Shown here: one piece after another, positions 1 through 8,904 of the stretch
How the letters are laid out: the number at the start of each line of letters is the position of its first letter
Numbering within the stretch: the first letter of the stretch is position 1
Assembly: GCF_009791395.1 (NCBI RefSeq)
Contig: NZ_WSZK01000034.1
Coordinates: 1 to 64,000 of the forward strand
Direction: 5' to 3'
DNA: 64,000 bases
DNA from: Halomarina oriensis
Lineage (GTDB): Archaea; Halobacteriota; Halobacteria; Halobacteriales; Haloarculaceae
Program-made: the position numbers and the translations under genes
The notes under the pieces: model-generated
What the model saw: the letters and a program-made list of their open reading frames with translations, nothing else
What the model was told of the DNA's origin: nothing
The model's database searches: none

Positions 1-1997
1 AGCGTCCGGTCGGTCGTCCGCGCGAGCGCGAGCAGGTCCTCGATGAGGTCGGTCATCCGGTCGTGTGCGTCCTTGATGCGGTCGAAGTGCTCGTCGTCGC
101 CCGTCTCCCGAGCGATGTCGAGGAACCCGACCGCGGCGGTCAGCGGCGTCCTGAGGTCGTGTGCGACGACGCTGGCGAACTCGTCGAGTCGTTCGTTGGT
201 CTCGCGCAGCCGTCGTTCGCGGTCGGCGCGCGTCAGGGCGGCCTCCGCGGCCGCACCGAGGATACGAACCAGTTCCAGGTCCTGTTCGTCGTACTCGTCC
301 TCGACGGGCGAACCGGCACCGAGGACGCCGTGGTCGCCGATGGGGACGGCGATTCCCGAGCGAACCCCCTGGTAGGTCGGGTCGACGACACTCAGGTCGT
401 CGTAGAGGACACACTCGCCCGCTCGGAACGCCGACCACAGCCGTTCGTCGTCGGGACCAAGCACTGGGAGACGACCGAGTCGCTCGCGTGCGGCCTCGCT
501 CCTCGTCGTCGGGTCGAGACACTGGTCGTCCTCGTCGTATCGCCAGAACGCGGCCAGCGGGTAGCCGAGCACGTCGGCGGCCGCGTCGACGGCCACTCGT
601 CGTATCTCTTCGGCGTCGGCGGCGACGTTCAGTTCGCTCGTCGTCGTCTGGAGCGCCCGGAGTTTCCGCTCGAACTCCCGCAGTTCGGTGACGTCGTCCA
701 TCACGCCGTACACCTCCCCGACGTCGCCGTCGGCCGTCCGGAACGGCGCGGTCGAGAGTCGGAGGTCGAGCACGTCGCCGTCGCGTGTCAGGCGACGGAT
801 GGACTTTCCGTGGTACTGCTCGTCGTCGAACGTCCGTCGTCGCATCTCCTCCGCGTCGGCCGACTCGGCGGCCGGGACGAGCGGGTAGTCCTCGCCGACG
901 ACCTCCTCGGCCTCGTACCCGAACATCGCCTCCGCGCCGGGGTTCCAGCGCGTGACGGTCCAGTCGTCGCTCACGCCGACGACGGCCAGCGGTATCGCCT
1001 CGACGAGCGATTCGAGGCGGTCGGTCAGCGCTTCGAGTTCACGCTGGCGACGCGCCCGCAACAGGTCGCTCCCGACCCACTCGGCGACGAGTCTGAAGAG
1101 TGCGACGTCCGCGTCCGTGACGGGGTCGGTGCGTGGCTCCTCGCTGGCCAGACAGACGGTGCCGTAGAGGCCCTCACCGACCGTGACCGGGAGGCCGAGG
1201 TAGGACTCCATCCCCATCTCACAGTAGGCGCGTTTCTCGACGGCCCCGGCGTCGGCGGCGTCGAGGAACCACTCGACGCTCGCCGAGTCGACGACCCGCT
1301 TGCAGTAGGTCCCGTCGAGGTCGAACGTCGCCCCCGCCGCGATGTGTTCGCCGGGCGCGTGGACGGAGCGAATCTCGTAGTCGTCGTCGCTGACCCGCGA
1401 GAGGACGCCCATCTCGAACCCGAGCGTCTCACAGCAGAGTTCGAGCAGGGCCGACGCCTGTTCGTCGAACGACGCCTCGGGGTCCATCGTGACGTCGAGA
1501 AACGAGTAGAGGAACGCCCGGTCGCGCTGGAGGCGTTCGGCCGCCACGGCGTCGTCCGACCCCACGTGCCGGCCGTCGGCCCTCGTTCCCTGCGAGGAGC
1601 GGTCCGCGCGGATGGTCCGTCGCGCCCGTGCCAACTGCTCGATACGACGCGCCGCCAGCGTCGCCCGCCCGTCGAGGCCCTCGGTCGTGAGGACGTCGGC
1701 AGCACCCGCCGTCGTGAGACGGTCGAGCGTCTCGTCCCCGAGGGGGCCGTCGTGGACGGCGACGACGGCGGTGTCGGCCGTCTCGACGACCTGCTCGATA
1801 CGGCTGCCGGGGCGCTCGTCGTCCGTTCCGATGACGACGCAGTGAGGCGGGTCGTCGAGGGCGACGAGCGACTCCAGTGACGACGCGCGTCGATAGGCGA
1901 GTCCGTCGACCGTGTCGAACGCCGTCGACAGCGACCGAACGACGGCACTCTCGACAGCGACGAACGCGACCTGCGCACCCGACTCGTCGGTCCCCAT
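1..1997 (-). CDS. Multidomain sensor histidine kinase (partial, C-terminus beyond left edge)
   Basis: Soluble sensor kinase read in the reverse frame from an ATG at 1997; the frame is still open at base 1, so the catalytic HATPase domain lies outside the window. Visible layout: a degenerate receiver-like region (about residues 1-120), a GAF domain (about 165-305), a PAS domain (about 320-440), a second GAF domain (about 455-600), then a HisKA dimerisation helix with the phospho-acceptor motif VVAHDLRTPLT, His613. No membrane segment is seen, so it should sense a cytoplasmic signal. A TATA element (about 2022-2034) is 27 bp before the ATG, which supports this start and a leaderless mRNA. No response regulator is adjacent. 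The ligand cannot be deduced. Confidence 0.9.
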   Translation of the reverse strand, partial: MGTDESGAQVAFVAVESAVVRSLSTAFDTVDGLAYRRASSLESLVALDDPPHCVVIGTDDERPGSRIEQVVETADTAVVAVHDGPLGDETLDRLTTAGAADVLTTEGLDGRATLAARRIEQLARARRTIRADRSSQGTRADGRHVGSDDAVAAERLQRDRAFLYSFLDVTMDPEASFDEQASALLELCCETLGFEMGVLSRVSDDDYEIRSVHAPGEHIAAGATFDLDGTYCKRVVDSASVEWFLDAADAGAVEKRAYCEMGMESYLGLPVTVGEGLYGTVCLASEEPRTDPVTDADVALFRLVAEWVGSDLLRARRQRELEALTDRLESLVEAIPLAVVGVSDDWTVTRWNPGAEAMFGYEAEEVVGEDYPLVPAAESADAEEMRRRTFDDEQYHGKSIRRLTRDGDVLDLRLSTAPFRTADGDVGEVYGVMDDVTELREFERKLRALQTTTSELNVAADAEEIRRVAVDAAADVLGYPLAAFWRYDEDDQCLDPTTRSEAARERLGRLPVLGPDDERLWSAFRAGECVLYDDLSVVDPTYQGVRSGIAVPIGDHGVLGAGSPVEDEYDEQDLELVRILGAAAEAALTRADRERRLRETNERLDEFASVVAHDLRTPLTAAVGFLDIARETGDDEHFDRIKDAHDRMTDLIEDLLALARTTDRT

Positions 1998-2021
1998 AGT
2001 CGGTGCGAGCTAACGAGTACG

Positions 2022-2034
2022 GTGATATAAACGT
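2022..2034 (-). promoter_or_regulatory. TATA element of the sensor kinase gene
   Basis: On the minus strand this reads CGTTTATATCACC and is centred about 30 bp upstream of the ATG at 1997. That is the spacing of a leaderless haloarchaeal transcript. Confidence 0.6.
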
Positions 2035-2152
2035 ATCCTGAATAGTCATAGACCTCTGCCGGTCCGTCGCGGTCGTCCCCGGACGACGACCGCCACCAGA
2101 AACCGCCGGAGTCGACGACCAGCAGGCGGACGAAGCCACCGGCGGGCAGCCC

Positions 2153-3250
2153 TCACTCGTCGAGTCCGGGAGGGTCAGAACGACCGATGTGAATCTCGCG
2201 GGCCTCGATGTCCTCCAGCGCGGCGACCTGTCCACCGACGTCGACGAGGCCCTCGCCCGTGTCGACGGTGAGCGCGGCCGTCTCGCGGTTGGTGCCGACG
2301 GAGACGTCGACGACCTCGCCGTGGACGGTTCGGCTCGCCCCGCCCTCGACGTCGCGGCCGACGATGCTGGCGTAGAACGGGCCGTCGGTCGCCGAGAGGT
2401 CGCTCACGCACCGTCGGATGGTCGCGTAGCGACGCGGGAACGCGGGGCGGCTGTCGTCGTGCTGGACCGTCGTCGCACTCGTCCAGACGACCGTGTTGAG
2501 GAAGCCCGAGACGAGAAAGCCCAGTTCCGACCGGTTGAAGATGACGCCGTAGCGGTCGCGGTCCGACCGGAGTGCGTCTCGGGTCGCGTACACCGAGTAG
2601 CTCCCGTCGGCGACGGCGACGACGGGCGTCGTGAGTCCACGGCGGGCGCGCGTGTGCGTCGCAATCCTGGCGTAGTCGTACTCCTCCGGTCCGGGCGCGT
2701 CGACCGCCGGCGAGAGCAGGAGTTCGATGGTGACGCCCGCTTCCCGTCGCTCTTGGAGTTCCTCCTCGAAGCGACCGACGAGGTCGGGCGAGACCGAGAG
2801 TACGAGTTCGTACTCGGCGGACTCGATGACGTCCGCGAGGTAGCGTAGGATGGTCGAGCGGGACTTGACGAGCGTCACGGCCTCCGAGTCGCGGACCGGC
2901 GAGGTGTACTCGCGTTCGAGGTCCTCGACGAGGTCGTCGAGCGAACTCCGGAGGTCAGTGAACGCCTCCTGCGGGTCGACGGCGAGCACGCGCATGGGCC
3001 GTGACTCCTGGAGTTCGACGAGACCGACGTTCGCCAGCCCACGGACGGTGTCGTAGACTCGTGGCTGGGGGATGTCGGTGTACTCGGCGATCTCCGAGGC
3101 GGTCAGTTCGCCGTGCCGGAGGATGGCGAGGTAGGCCTCGGACTCGTACTCGCCGAAGTCGAACCGACCGCTGAGGCGTTCGAGTGTCGCGCGCGGGTCG
3201 CCGGAACTCATCGGTCGTCCGTTGGCGAGGTGACCAAAGAGGTTGTTCAT
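2153..3250 (-). CDS. TrmB-family sugar-responsive transcriptional regulator
   Basis: 365-residue regulator. The N-terminal winged helix (about residues 25-95) has the TrmB pattern YESEAYLAILRHGELTASEIAEY followed by IPQPRVYDTVRGL; the middle is a phospholipase-D-like ligand domain, and a beta-rich C-terminal domain follows. TrmB proteins bind sugars and control sugar transport and glycolysis genes. It lies just downstream of glucose dehydrogenase on the same strand (41 bp gap), so control of gdh or of the flanking glucosidase is likely. An alternative start is the Met at 3211 (MSSGDP), which fits the usual family length better; neither start has a clear TATA. The effector sugar is unknown. 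Confidence 0.87.
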   Translation of the reverse strand: MNNLFGHLANGRPMSSGDPRATLERLSGRFDFGEYESEAYLAILRHGELTASEIAEYTDIPQPRVYDTVRGLANVGLVELQESRPMRVLAVDPQEAFTDLRSSLDDLVEDLEREYTSPVRDSEAVTLVKSRSTILRYLADVIESAEYELVLSVSPDLVGRFEEELQERREAGVTIELLLSPAVDAPGPEEYDYARIATHTRARRGLTTPVVAVADGSYSVYATRDALRSDRDRYGVIFNRSELGFLVSGFLNTVVWTSATTVQHDDSRPAFPRRYATIRRCVSDLSATDGPFYASIVGRDVEGGASRTVHGEVVDVSVGTNRETAALTVDTGEGLVDVGGQVAALEDIEAREIHIGRSDPPGLDE

Positions 3251-3291
3251 TCAAGCGAGCCGCGTGGGGTCAACGTTCACCGAGACCGGTC

Positions 3292-4353
3292 TCAGTAGGT
3301 GTCGAACTGGACCGCGGTCTTCAACACGGCGTCGTCGGCGACGAACGCGTCGGGCGCGTCGTCGAGGTGGTAGACGCCGCTGACGAACTCGTCGACGAAC
3401 CAGTCGGGGAGGTCGGTGAGCGTGTCGACGGCCGACTCGAAGTGGGCCGCACCGGAGTTGACGCTCCCGACGATGGCCTTGTTGTTCATCACGACGTCCT
3501 TGTGGAACGAGCCACCGTCGACCTCGAACGACCACGACTCGGGGACACCCAGCAGCGCCGCGACGCCGCCGGGGGCGAGCGCGTGGATCCCGTCGAACGC
3601 GTGGCGGGCGTAGCCCGTCGCCTCGAAGACGAGGTCCACAGTCTCGTGGCTCTCGGGCACTTCGGCGACCGGCGTCCGGCGAGAGTCGACGTACGTCGCG
3701 CCGAGTCGTTCGATGATGTCGATGCTCGGGTCGGGCCGGTCGCGCCGGCCGAGACAGTAGGTGCGCTCGTAGTCGTCGAGCATCGCCAGCGTGAGCAGGC
3801 CGAGCGGGCCGTTCCCGAGGACGAGCGCGGATTCGGGTCGCCAGTCGAACGCCGACCGCGAGACGTAGGCGTGGTGGAGCGCCTTCTCCGTGATGGAGAT
3901 GGGTTCGACGAGGAACCCCAGCGGCGCGAGGTGTTCGGGGATGGGCACCAGCGTCTCCTCGGGGCTGGTGAAGTAGTCGCTCATGAAGCCGTGTGCGCCA
4001 GAGATACCGCGTTCGAGACACTGGTCGGGTGGGGCCATGTCGGCCTGCCCGCGCTCGAAGTAGTCGTTCGTCCGTCCCTCGGGTCGTCGACGGACGGTGG
4101 GGACGACCACGTCGCCCACCTCGAACGACGTGCCGTTGGGGTCCTCGACGACGCCGACCGCCTCGTGGCCCAGGACGAGGTGGTCGTCACCCTCCGGATA
4201 CCCCCCGTGTGTCCCGTCGATGACCTCCCGGTCGGTCCCGTCGACGCCCACCCGAAGCGTCCTGACGAGCGCTTCCCCGGTCGCTGGCTCCGGGCGGGGC
4301 TTCTCGACGACCGTCGGCGACGTCTCGCCGCGGCGGATGGCTACTGCTCGCAT
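3292..4353 (-). CDS. gdh: Glucose 1-dehydrogenase, NAD(P)-dependent, zinc MDR family
   Basis: Oxidises beta-D-glucose to gluconolactone, the first step of the archaeal semi-phosphorylative Entner-Doudoroff route. The 353-residue length and zinc ligands match the characterised Haloferax mediterranei enzyme: Asp38 (GVDGTD), His63-Glu64 (LGHEAVGV) and Glu150 (FLVEPISI). The nucleotide fold is GNGPLGLLTL (about 180-189), followed by CLGRRDRPDP, whose two arginines are the expected NADP-phosphate contacts. The gene is transcribed toward the TrmB regulator and diverges from the GH13 glucosidase, which would supply its substrate. The promoter has a strong TATA about 30 bp before the ATG and a GAGTA-type site directly upstream of it. 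Confidence 0.95.
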   Translation of the reverse strand: MRAVAIRRGETSPTVVEKPRPEPATGEALVRTLRVGVDGTDREVIDGTHGGYPEGDDHLVLGHEAVGVVEDPNGTSFEVGDVVVPTVRRRPEGRTNDYFERGQADMAPPDQCLERGISGAHGFMSDYFTSPEETLVPIPEHLAPLGFLVEPISITEKALHHAYVSRSAFDWRPESALVLGNGPLGLLTLAMLDDYERTYCLGRRDRPDPSIDIIERLGATYVDSRRTPVAEVPESHETVDLVFEATGYARHAFDGIHALAPGGVAALLGVPESWSFEVDGGSFHKDVVMNNKAIVGSVNSGAAHFESAVDTLTDLPDWFVDEFVSGVYHLDDAPDAFVADDAVLKTAVQFDTY

Positions 4354-4375
4354 GTTCGTCCTCTGCGTCCCTCAC

Positions 4376-4402
4376 GGATAAATATTTACCCGATTCTGAG
4401 TA
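4376..4402 (-). promoter_or_regulatory. gdh promoter: TATA plus TrmB-like TAC(C/T)-N7-GAGTA site
   Basis: The reverse-strand TATA element TAAATATTTATCC covers about 4378-4390. Partly overlapping and upstream of it (4387-4402, plus-strand reading) is TACC-N7-GAGTA followed by AAC. This differs by one base from the TACT-N7/8-GAGTA element published for Halobacterium TrmB. The same element recurs before the gapN-like gene, uspA and ppc in this window. Confidence 0.6.
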
Positions 4403-4502
4403 AACACTGAATCCCCCCGACCGACGACTCGGCGACTCGGCTGTGTCGGACGGGTGTGGCGACGGGAGAAAACCGGGCGACCACAGTCCTGCCCCAAACG
4501 GT

Positions 4503-4513
4503 CAGTTTAGTAC
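4503..4513 (+). promoter_or_regulatory. TATA element of the GH13 glucosidase gene
   Basis: The TTTAGTA-containing box is about 27 bp before the ATG at 4537, which supports that start over the longer upstream frame. Confidence 0.45.
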
Positions 4514-4536
4514 CGACGGCGGTACAAGCCGGACCG

Positions 4537-6231
4537 ATGACGTCCTCACAGTCCGACCTCGACAGGCGGTGGTGGAAGGAAGCGGTCGTCTACCAGATCT
4601 ACCCGCAGAGCTTCGACGACACGACCGGTGACGGTATCGGCGACTTACAGGGGATACTCGACCGTCTGGACTACCTCGACGAGTTGGGTGTCGACGTGCT
4701 CTGGCTCAACCCCGTCTACGACTCGCCACACCACGACGACGGCTACGACGTCCGTGACTACCGCGCGATTCGGGAGGCCTACGGCGACATGGACGACTGG
4801 AACGAACTGCTCGAGGCGGTCCACGACCGAGGGATGAAGCTCATCATGGACCTCGTCGTCAACCACACCAGCGACGAACACGCGTGGTTCGTCGAGGCCC
4901 GCGAGACCCCCGACGGCGAGTATCGGGACTACTACGTCTGGCGAGAGGGCGAAACGGACGCCGACGGGAACCGGGGGCCGCCGAACAACTGGGAGTCGGG
5001 GTTCGGCGGGTCGGCGTGGGAGTACGACGAACCGAGCGGCGAGTACTACCTCCACCTCTTCGACGTCCACCAACCGGATCTGAACTGGGAGAACCCGACC
5101 GTCCGCGAGGAGGTGTACGACATGATGCGCTGGTGGCTGGAGAAGGGTATCGACGGCTTCCGGATGGACGTCGTCAACGTGCTCTCGAAGCCCCAGGAGT
5201 TCCCGGACGACGACCCGAACCGGGGATGGGTCGGGATGGGGCACGTCAGCGACGGGCCGCGACTCGACGAGTTCCTGGGCGAGATGGCCACGGAGACGTT
5301 CGACCGCCACGAGACGATGTCGGTCGCCGAGATGCCCGAGGCGACGCTCGAACAGGCCCGACGCCTCACAGGCGTCGACGGGCCGCTCGACATGGTCCTC
5401 CACTTCGAGCACGTCACGCTCGACTACCACGACGAGGACGGCTGGTGGACCGTCCGTGACATCCCCCTCCCGGAGTTCAAGCGGGTCATCACGCGCTGGC
5501 AGACCGGACTCGACGAGGGGTGGAACGCCGTCTACCTCGGCAACCACGACCAGCCACGCATCGTCTCGCGGTTCGGAGACGACGACGAGTTCCGCTACGA
5601 GTCCGCGACGCTCCTCGCCACGCTGCTGTTGACGCTCCGTGGCACGCCGTTTCTCTTCCAGGGCGACGAGATCGGGATGTCGAATTACCCGTTCGAGTCG
5701 CTCGAAGAGATGGCCGACGCCCAGACGCTCGGCAACGTCGAGACGGCCATCGCCGAGGGCCGCATCGACGACTTCGAGGAGGTGAAAGAGCTCGTCCGCT
5801 ACCGCTCGCGGGACAACGCCCGGACGCCGATGCAGTGGGACGACTCCGAACACGCGGGGTTCACCGACGGCGACCCGTGGCTCCCGGTCAACCCGAACTA
5901 CGCCGAGGTGAACGTCGCGGCGGCCCGTGCCGACCCCGACTCCGTCTTCCACTACTACCGGAGACTCGTCGACCTGCGCCACGACGAGGAGACGCTCGTC
6001 TACGGCGAGTACGACCTGCTGCTCCCCGACCACGAACGCGTGTTCGCCTACACCCGAACGCTCGGTGACGACCGGTGGGTGGTCGTCCTGAACGTGGCCG
6101 CCGAACCGACGCGCGTCGACCTCCCCAAAGTCGCCGCCGCCGACTTCGTCGTCGGTAACGACGGCCGTCCCGACGACGCGGACGAACGACTCGACCTGCG
6201 GCCCTACGAAGCACGGGTCTATCGGGGGTGA
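4537..6231 (+). CDS. GH13 alpha-glucosidase / oligo-1,6-glucosidase
   Basis: 564-residue intracellular glycoside hydrolase, with no signal peptide, that releases glucose from short alpha-glucans. The GH13 core is complete: DLVVNHTS (about 105-112), catalytic nucleophile Asp211 in GFRMDVVN, acid/base Glu265 in VAEMPE and transition-state Asp338 in GNHD. The residue after the nucleophile is Val212. In characterised oligo-1,6-glucosidases and isomaltases Val at this place goes with alpha-1,6 activity, whereas Ala or Thr goes with alpha-1,4, so isomalto-oligosaccharides are a reasonable guess. The start at 4537 was chosen because of the TATA spacing; an in-frame codon at 4456 would add 27 residues unlike the family. 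It is divergent from gdh and precedes a PfkB kinase. Confidence 0.92.
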   Translation: MTSSQSDLDRRWWKEAVVYQIYPQSFDDTTGDGIGDLQGILDRLDYLDELGVDVLWLNPVYDSPHHDDGYDVRDYRAIREAYGDMDDWNELLEAVHDRGMKLIMDLVVNHTSDEHAWFVEARETPDGEYRDYYVWREGETDADGNRGPPNNWESGFGGSAWEYDEPSGEYYLHLFDVHQPDLNWENPTVREEVYDMMRWWLEKGIDGFRMDVVNVLSKPQEFPDDDPNRGWVGMGHVSDGPRLDEFLGEMATETFDRHETMSVAEMPEATLEQARRLTGVDGPLDMVLHFEHVTLDYHDEDGWWTVRDIPLPEFKRVITRWQTGLDEGWNAVYLGNHDQPRIVSRFGDDDEFRYESATLLATLLLTLRGTPFLFQGDEIGMSNYPFESLEEMADAQTLGNVETAIAEGRIDDFEEVKELVRYRSRDNARTPMQWDDSEHAGFTDGDPWLPVNPNYAEVNVAAARADPDSVFHYYRRLVDLRHDEETLVYGEYDLLLPDHERVFAYTRTLGDDRWVVVLNVAAEPTRVDLPKVAAADFVVGNDGRPDDADERLDLRPYEARVYRG

Positions 6232-6305
6232 GTGACTGGTCGGCGCTGTCGAGTCGGTGGAGTCGAGCGACGGTGATCCCCGGTCGCTCGACCGGGTCCC
6301 GGCGT

Positions 6306-6315
6306 GCTTTTGATT
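6306..6315 (+). promoter_or_regulatory. TATA element of the PfkB kinase gene
   Basis: GCTTTTGATT lies about 27 bp upstream of the ATG at 6337 and fits a leaderless transcript. Confidence 0.4.
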
Positions 6316-6336
6316 CTCACGGGAGAGTGTCGAGGT

Positions 6337-7299
6337 ATGACCCACCGACCCGACGTCCTCGTCGCCGGCGAGACGCTCGTCGACTTCCTCCCCGGTTCGG
6401 CCGGCCCGCTGGCGAGCGTCGAACGGTTCACCAGACGCCCCGGCGGTGCGCCGGCGAACGTCGCCGTCGGCCTGGCGACGCTCGGCCACGCGCCGTGGTT
6501 CTGGACGCGCGTGGGAGCGGACCCGTTCGGCGACCTGCTCGCCGAGACGCTCGCCGACCACGGCGTGCCCGACCGGTTCGTCGAACGCGACCCCGAGGCG
6601 AAGACGACGCTCGCGTTCGTCGAACACGACGACGCGAAGGACCGTGCGTTCACGTTCTACCGCGACGGGACCGCCGACACCCGCCTCCGGCCGGGGACGG
6701 TCCCCGACGGAGTGCTCGCGTCGGTCGGGTGGGTGTACGTCGGTGGTGTCGCACTCGCCTCCGGGTCGTCACGGGAAGCGACGTTCGACCTCGTCGAACG
6801 CGCACGCGAGCGGGGAGCGATGGTCGTCTTCGACCCGAACGCCCGCCCGGAACTGTGGGACGACGACTTCGCGGCGGTCGCCACCCGCGCGCTCGAGGCC
6901 ACGGACGTCGTGAAGGCGACGCCGGAGGACCTCGCGGCGGTCGGGTTGGAGGGGTCTCCCGCGGCGCTCGCGGAGGCCGTCCTCGACGGTGGCCCGCACA
7001 CCGCTCTGGTGACGCGCGGGGCGAAGGGGGCACACGCGTCGTCGACGGCCGACGCGCCCTGGGGGGCCGACACCGTCGACCACGCCGGCTACCCGGTCGA
7101 CCCGGTCGATACGACCGGTGCGGGTGACGCGTTCACGGCGGGGGCGCTCGCGGCGCTCGTCGACGGCGAGTCGCTCCCGGAGGTCCTCGCGTTCGCCAAC
7201 GCCGTCGCCGCGGTGACGACGACGGCCGAAGGGGCGATGACCGCACTCCCCGACCGAGGGGCCGTCCGAGCGTTCCGGAGCGACCGTGACGGCGCGTGA
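6337..7299 (+). CDS. PfkB-family sugar kinase, fructokinase/ketohexokinase-like
   Basis: 320-residue ribokinase-fold enzyme that phosphorylates a sugar with ATP. PfkB signature 1 is GGAPANVAVGLATLG (36-50), and signature 2, with the catalytic Asp, is DTTGAGDAFTAG near residue 250. The N-terminus (GETLVDFLPG) and the GGAPANVA block look like haloarchaeal fructokinases rather than 2-keto-3-deoxygluconate kinases, though KDG kinase cannot be excluded given the neighbouring gdh, gapN-like and pyk genes. It follows the glucosidase by 105 bp and has its own TATA. If it is a fructokinase, a sucrose-type substrate for the cluster is possible. The assignment to the kinase family is firm; the substrate is not. 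Confidence 0.85.
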   Translation: MTHRPDVLVAGETLVDFLPGSAGPLASVERFTRRPGGAPANVAVGLATLGHAPWFWTRVGADPFGDLLAETLADHGVPDRFVERDPEAKTTLAFVEHDDAKDRAFTFYRDGTADTRLRPGTVPDGVLASVGWVYVGGVALASGSSREATFDLVERARERGAMVVFDPNARPELWDDDFAAVATRALEATDVVKATPEDLAAVGLEGSPAALAEAVLDGGPHTALVTRGAKGAHASSTADAPWGADTVDHAGYPVDPVDTTGAGDAFTAGALAALVDGESLPEVLAFANAVAAVTTTAEGAMTALPDRGAVRAFRSDRDGA

Positions 7300-7372
7300 G
7301 TACGCCTCCGACGCCGACCGAGAACCGGGCTTCGGTACCGACGCGTCCGTGGCCGGGCGCGTCAGCCACTAG

Positions 7373-7406
7373 GAGTAATTAATTCGTTTGTGAGTAAACT
7401 TCTTAG
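7373..7406 (+). promoter_or_regulatory. Promoter of the gapN-like gene with GAGTA half-sites
   Basis: TAAT-N8-GAGTA (7380-7396) followed by AAC, with a further GAGTA at 7373-7377. A TATA-like CTTCTTA at 7399-7405 is about 27 bp before the ATG at 7430. The element sits a few bases upstream of TATA, as in the uspA (36.0 kb) and ppc promoters. Confidence 0.5.
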
Positions 7407-7429
7407 GGGTGGCTCCCCGACTGACGACT

Positions 7430-8860
7430 ATGGCAGTGGGAACGGTACATCACGGCAAGACGAACCTCATCGACGGTCGCTGGGAACAGTCGGACGCCAC
7501 CATCGAGGTCGAAGACCTGGCAGAAGGCGGGGTCTTCGCCGAGATAGCGAGTGCGACGGCGGAGCAGGCGACCGACGCCGTCGCCGCCGCCCACCGTGCG
7601 AAGGCTGCGATGCGGGAGACGACCATCGTCCAGCGCGCCGGGTGGCTGGAGGAGATAGCGGCGGGACTCGTCGAGCGAAAGGAGGAACTCGCGGAGGTCA
7701 TCGTCCGTGAGGCGGGCAAGCCGGTCTCCAGCGCCCGTGGCGAGGTGGACTCCGCGGCCGAACGCTTCCGACGTGCCGCCGAGGAGGCGCGCAACCAGCA
7801 GGGCGAGTTCATCGAGGGCACTACCGAGGGCCACGAGGGCTGGGAGGCCATCGTCAAGCCCCAGCCGGTCGGGACGGTCCTCTGTGTCGCCCCCTACAAC
7901 TACCCGCTGATGACGACGGCGCTCCAGGTCGCGCCGGCGCTCGCGGCGGGCAACAGCGTCGTCCTCAAGCCCGCCTCGAAGACGCCCATCAGCAGCGCCA
8001 TCCTCGCGGAGGTCGTCTCGGAGGTCGGCCTCCCCGACGGCGGCTTCAACTTTGTCGCCGGCTCCAGCGGCGACATCGGCGACACGCTCGCCGGTGACGA
8101 CCGCATCGACGCCGTCGCCATGACCGGGTCGTCGAGCGCCGGCACACACGTCGCCCGCGAGTCGGGCATGGTCGAACTCCACATGGAACTGGGCGGGAAC
8201 GCCCCGGCCATCGTCTTCCCGGACGCCGACCTCGACGCCGCGGCTGCCGACTGCGCGAAAGGCTCGTTCAAGTACGCCGGGCAGCGCTGCTCGGCCGTCT
8301 CGCGCGTCCTCGCCCACGACGACGTCCACGACGAGATGGTCGAGCGCATCGAGGCGGAGATGGACGACTGGCGACCCGGCGACCTCTTCGAGGAGGACAC
8401 CGCCATCGGCCCGCTCATCGACGAGTCGCAAGCCGAGTGGGTCGAGGAACTCGTCGAGGACGCCGTCGAGAAGGGCGCGACGCTCGTCCGCGGTGGCGAG
8501 CGCGACGGCAAGACGTTCGAGCCGACGCTGCTCGCGGACGTGCCCCACGACGCCCGTATCGTCCACGAGGAGCAGTTCGGCCCCGTGGCGGTCCTCACCC
8601 GCTTCGCCGACGAGGAGGAAGCGCTGAGCATCGCCAACGGCGGTGACCTCGGGCTCGACGCCGCCGTCTTCACCGCCGACCACGACCGCGGGATGCGCGT
8701 GGCCGACCGCATCGAGGCCGGCGCGGTCCGTCTCAACGGCGCACCCTCGCACGGACTCGGTGACATCCCGTTCGGCGGCGTGAAAGACTCCGGTATCGGC
8801 CGGGAGGGCATCGGCTACTCCATCGACGCGTTCACGACCACGAAGAGCATCGTCCTCTGA
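7430..8860 (+). CDS. NAD(P)-dependent aldehyde dehydrogenase, GapN-like
   Basis: 476-residue ALDH-superfamily enzyme. The catalytic Cys287 is in YAGQRCSAVSRV and the general base Glu253 is in MELGGNAPAIV. The C-terminal GGVKDSGIGREGIGYS stretch is characteristic of the non-phosphorylating glyceraldehyde-3-phosphate dehydrogenase / lactaldehyde dehydrogenase subgroup. GapN would convert glyceraldehyde-3-phosphate directly to 3-phosphoglycerate with NADP reduction, without ATP. Its place between a sugar kinase and pyruvate kinase supports a glycolytic role, but glyceraldehyde or lactaldehyde oxidation remains possible. The ATG at 7430 was preferred to an in-frame codon seven residues upstream because of the TATA spacing and the family N-terminus. 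Confidence 0.87.
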   Translation: MAVGTVHHGKTNLIDGRWEQSDATIEVEDLAEGGVFAEIASATAEQATDAVAAAHRAKAAMRETTIVQRAGWLEEIAAGLVERKEELAEVIVREAGKPVSSARGEVDSAAERFRRAAEEARNQQGEFIEGTTEGHEGWEAIVKPQPVGTVLCVAPYNYPLMTTALQVAPALAAGNSVVLKPASKTPISSAILAEVVSEVGLPDGGFNFVAGSSGDIGDTLAGDDRIDAVAMTGSSSAGTHVARESGMVELHMELGGNAPAIVFPDADLDAAAADCAKGSFKYAGQRCSAVSRVLAHDDVHDEMVERIEAEMDDWRPGDLFEEDTAIGPLIDESQAEWVEELVEDAVEKGATLVRGGERDGKTFEPTLLADVPHDARIVHEEQFGPVAVLTRFADEEEALSIANGGDLGLDAAVFTADHDRGMRVADRIEAGAVRLNGAPSHGLGDIPFGGVKDSGIGREGIGYSIDAFTTTKSIVL

Positions 8861-8867
8861 ACCGGCC

Positions 8868-8876
8868 GCTTATTTC
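8868..8876 (+). promoter_or_regulatory. TATA element of pyk
   Basis: GCTTATTT lies about 30 bp before the ATG at 8905 in the short 44 bp gap after the aldehyde dehydrogenase. No GAGTA-type site accompanies it. Confidence 0.45.
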
Positions 8877-8904
8877 ACCCGGCGACCCCACATTCCGACC
8901 ATCT

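Noticed and set aside
63-1880. 605-codon open frame on the plus strand opposite the sensor kinase
   Set aside because: Antisense shadow: the minus frame carries clear GAF, PAS and HisKA motifs, while this one gives Val/Arg/Asp-rich protein without motifs, as high-GC DNA produces.
6337-7299. Naming the PfkB protein 2-keto-3-deoxygluconate kinase from its place in the glucose block
   Set aside because: The N-terminal and GGAPANVA regions look like fructokinases; the substrate is left open.
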